Assembly: GCA_902590625.1 (NCBI GenBank)
Contig: CACIXL010000001.1
Coordinates: forward strand, 1-64,000
DNA: 64,000 nt
Direction of reading: 5' to 3'
Origin: an uncultured Pelagibacteraceae bacterium
Lineage (GTDB): Bacteria > Pseudomonadota > Alphaproteobacteria > Pelagibacterales > Pelagibacteraceae
This document shows, piece after piece, positions 62,829 through 64,000 of this stretch. Both the position numbers and the translations under genes were made by a program. The first letter of the stretch is position 1. Every line of letters begins with the position of its first letter. A model generated the notes under the pieces. That model was given only the letters and a program-made list of their open reading frames with translations, was not told the origin of the DNA and ran no database searches.

Positions 62829-63659
62829 TTAGATTTCAAGGCTAGTATGTTTTATTTCTGAAACTGGACCTCTCATAAATATATTAAGATCTGAGTCAAT
62901 TTTAATATTTAAACTTCCTTCTTCAAATTTAATATTGATATCATTTTTTGTTAACTTCTTGATAAATGCTGCAACAGCAGTCGCACAAGCTGCTGTTCCA
63001 CACGCTTTTGTTAATCCTGCGCCTCGTTCCCAAACATTGACTGTAATATTATTTTCGTCGTCTATTTGTGCAAAAGTAACGTTAGTTCTTTCCGGAAATA
63101 ATTCATGAGTCTCTATTTTTGGTCCTAATATTTTTAGATCATATTCAAAACAATCTTTAACAAAAAAAATTATATGCGGGTTTCCCACGTTGAGGCTAAA
63201 TCCATCGGTGAATTTTTTACCATCAACATCTAGAGTTATATTTTTGTGATCTAACTTTTCTTTTAATGGAATTTTATTCCACTCAAATACAGGTTTCCCC
63301 ATTTCCAGTTGAACATCTGACTTCCCAACAATTTTTGCATTAAGCATTCTATTATTGGTTTTTAATTTAATTTCTTTATTATTTAAGTCTTTACTCAACA
63401 AGTAAGCCACACACCTACTTCCATTTCCACATGCACTTACCTCGCCTCCATCTGAATTAAAAATGGTAATGGGAAAAGTATTTTTAATTTCTTTTTCAAT
63501 AAATATAATTTGATCAAATTCAATGTTACGATGAAAAGATTTTAGATTTCCCAAATGAATTATTTTTTCTTTAGGTATATTTATGGATTTTTCTCTTCTA
63601 TCTATGATAATAAATCTATTACCTAAACCATCCATTCTAAAAGCTTTAATCAAAGGCAT
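62829..63659 (-). CDS. dapF: diaminopimelate epimerase DapF
   Basis: The 276-residue enzyme converts LL- to meso-diaminopimelate for lysine and peptidoglycan. It has MDGLGNRFIIIDRR with the substrate Asn, CGNGSRCVAYLL with the first catalytic Cys (about 77), GNPHIIFFV, PERTNVTFAQI, and GAGLTKACGTAACATAV with the second catalytic Cys. It is the first gene of the leftward dapF-ftsY pair, 167 bases from divergent ffh. Confidence 0.98.
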   Translation of the reverse strand: MPLIKAFRMDGLGNRFIIIDRREKSINIPKEKIIHLGNLKSFHRNIEFDQIIFIEKEIKNTFPITIFNSDGGEVSACGNGSRCVAYLLSKDLNNKEIKLKTNNRMLNAKIVGKSDVQLEMGKPVFEWNKIPLKEKLDHKNITLDVDGKKFTDGFSLNVGNPHIIFFVKDCFEYDLKILGPKIETHELFPERTNVTFAQIDDENNITVNVWERGAGLTKACGTAACATAVAAFIKKLTKNDINIKFEEGSLNIKIDSDLNIFMRGPVSEIKHTSLEI

Positions 63660-63724
63660 ATTAGTAGATTAGTATAATTATTCATTGACTTTTAAAACCC
63701 CAAATTGTAGTTTCCACGAACTTT

Positions 63725-63802
63725 CCGCAAATACTTAAGTTTTTGCGGTGCTCTTGAAAACAAGAGTGTCGACACTAGTCAGCGAAGGTTCGCCCACTAG
63801 TG
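63725..63802 (+). ncRNA. structured leader upstream of ffh, probable cis-regulatory RNA
   Basis: Three hairpins occur in series. P1 is CCGCAAA (63725-63731) with TTTGCGG (63742-63748). P2 is CTCTTG (63751-63756) with CAAGAG (63761-63766) and an AAAA loop. P3 is CACTAGT (63773-63779) with ACTAGTG (63796-63802), containing an inner GCGA-AGGT-TCGC. The region is much richer in G+C than its flanks, and ffh starts 24 bases after P3. I recall a structured element before ffh reported in Candidatus Pelagibacter ubique, and this is probably the same motif. A direct GTGTCGACAC palindrome at 63766-63775 offers an alternative pairing between P2 and P3. Confidence 0.78.
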
Positions 63803-63826
63803 CGATAGGTGTTGGACGTTATAAAA

Positions 63827-64000
63827 ATGTTTGAAAACTTAACAAATAAATTAGAAAATATTTTTTCTAAACTAAAAAGTGCCCCTTCCTTAACGGAAGA
63901 ACAAGTGGACTCTGGACTTAAAGAAATACGCTTAGCTTTATTAGAGGCCGACGTAGCGCTGCCAGTTGTTAAAGATTTCGTTGAAAATGTAAAACCAAAA
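63827..64000 (+). CDS. ffh: signal recognition particle protein Ffh, N-terminal part only
   Basis: From the ATG at 63827, 58 codons are open to the window edge. The start MFENLTNKLENIFSKLKSAPSLTEEQVD and KEIRLALLEADVALPVVKDFVENV are the Ffh N-domain with the conserved ALLEADV. The GTPase and M domains lie outside. It is divergent from dapF-ftsY, so both SRP-pathway GTPases are in this corner of the chromosome. Confidence 0.96.
   Translation, partial: MFENLTNKLENIFSKLKSAPSLTEEQVDSGLKEIRLALLEADVALPVVKDFVENVKPK

Noticed and set aside
63660-63826. Possible 4.5S SRP RNA in the ffh leader
   Set aside because: None of the conserved SRP domain IV sequence (GGAAG and the opposing GCA-rich strand) is present. 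Three serial hairpins do not make the SRP rod.

Overview
This window reads as one contiguous chromosomal segment from a streamlined, very AT-rich alphaproteobacterium of the SAR11 / Candidatus Pelagibacter type. The evidence is the A/T-dominated sequence, overlaps of 1 to 50 bases between many neighbouring genes, and no intergenic stretch above about 270 bases. The gene set also fits: an alphaproteobacterial Tim44-like protein, DUF2794, IalB-family protein, hemJ, hslUV, ccm genes, a VC_2705-type symporter with its DUF4212 partner, TRAP transport, glcDEF, and a structured leader before ffh. I see no insertion sequence, phage gene, CRISPR array or rRNA. There is one tRNA, tRNA-Gly(GCC).

Layout. 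1-7.2 kb: mnmG (cut by the left edge), a frame-disrupted mnmE, a UbiH-family hydroxylase, ftsK, lolA and a GNAT protein. 7.2-10.5 kb: leftward histidine operon hisB-hisH-hisA-hisF-hisE followed by a HIT protein. 10.6-14.4 kb: hslVU, Smr protein, Tim44-like protein, fxsA, secB. 14.4-17.9 kb: leftward dnaQ, coaE, aroE, maf and the PPDK regulator. 17856-18125 is the best origin-of-replication candidate; genes diverge from it, with hemE-hemH-hemJ-rho running right. 21.9-27.3 kb: LON-domain protein, tRNA-Gly, pterin dehydratase, purH, heparinase II/III protein, rpe, YggT-like protein. 27.3-32.8 kb: acetate module (symporter large and small subunits, acetyl-CoA synthetase with an extreme lysine-rich N-terminal tail) plus an EVE protein. 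33-43.2 kb: tsaD, hemCD, mscS, yggT, folD, psiE-like, argG, ialB, aldo/keto reductase, BAX-inhibitor protein, DUF2794, yciB, hspQ. 43.3-47.5 kb: a candidate structured RNA and ccmC-D-E-F-G-H. 47.5-61.9 kb: a PagL-like protein, then a 2-hydroxyacid cluster (lldD, aminotransferase, glcDEF, 2-hydroxyacid dehydrogenase), TRAP dctPQM, amidase, a 59-residue membrane protein, an EamA transporter and an alpha/beta hydrolase. 61.9-64 kb: leftward dapF-ftsY; rightward ffh with a structured leader, running off the right edge.

How it works together. Housekeeping dominates: replication and repair (dnaQ, ftsK, origin), tRNA modification (mnmE/mnmG, tsaD), protein targeting (secB, ftsY, ffh, lolA), heme synthesis (hemE, H, J, C, D) and heme delivery to c-type cytochromes (ccm). 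The accessory theme is uptake and oxidation of small carboxylates: acetate through the symporter and Acs, and lactate/glycolate-type acids through lldD, glcDEF and possibly the TRAP transporter.

Most interesting points: a dnaX-like A-AAA-AAG slippery heptamer exactly where mnmE changes frame; the origin candidate with three same-orientation variant DnaA boxes; an apparently undescribed hairpin with a CUCCCUCCU bulge before ccmC; the 60-residue basic tail on Acs; an EF-hand loop in the acetate-type symporter; and an 18-bp perfect palindrome before that symporter operon. I did not find a clearly new multi-gene system. Family names come from recognising sequence motifs by eye; no database search was run.
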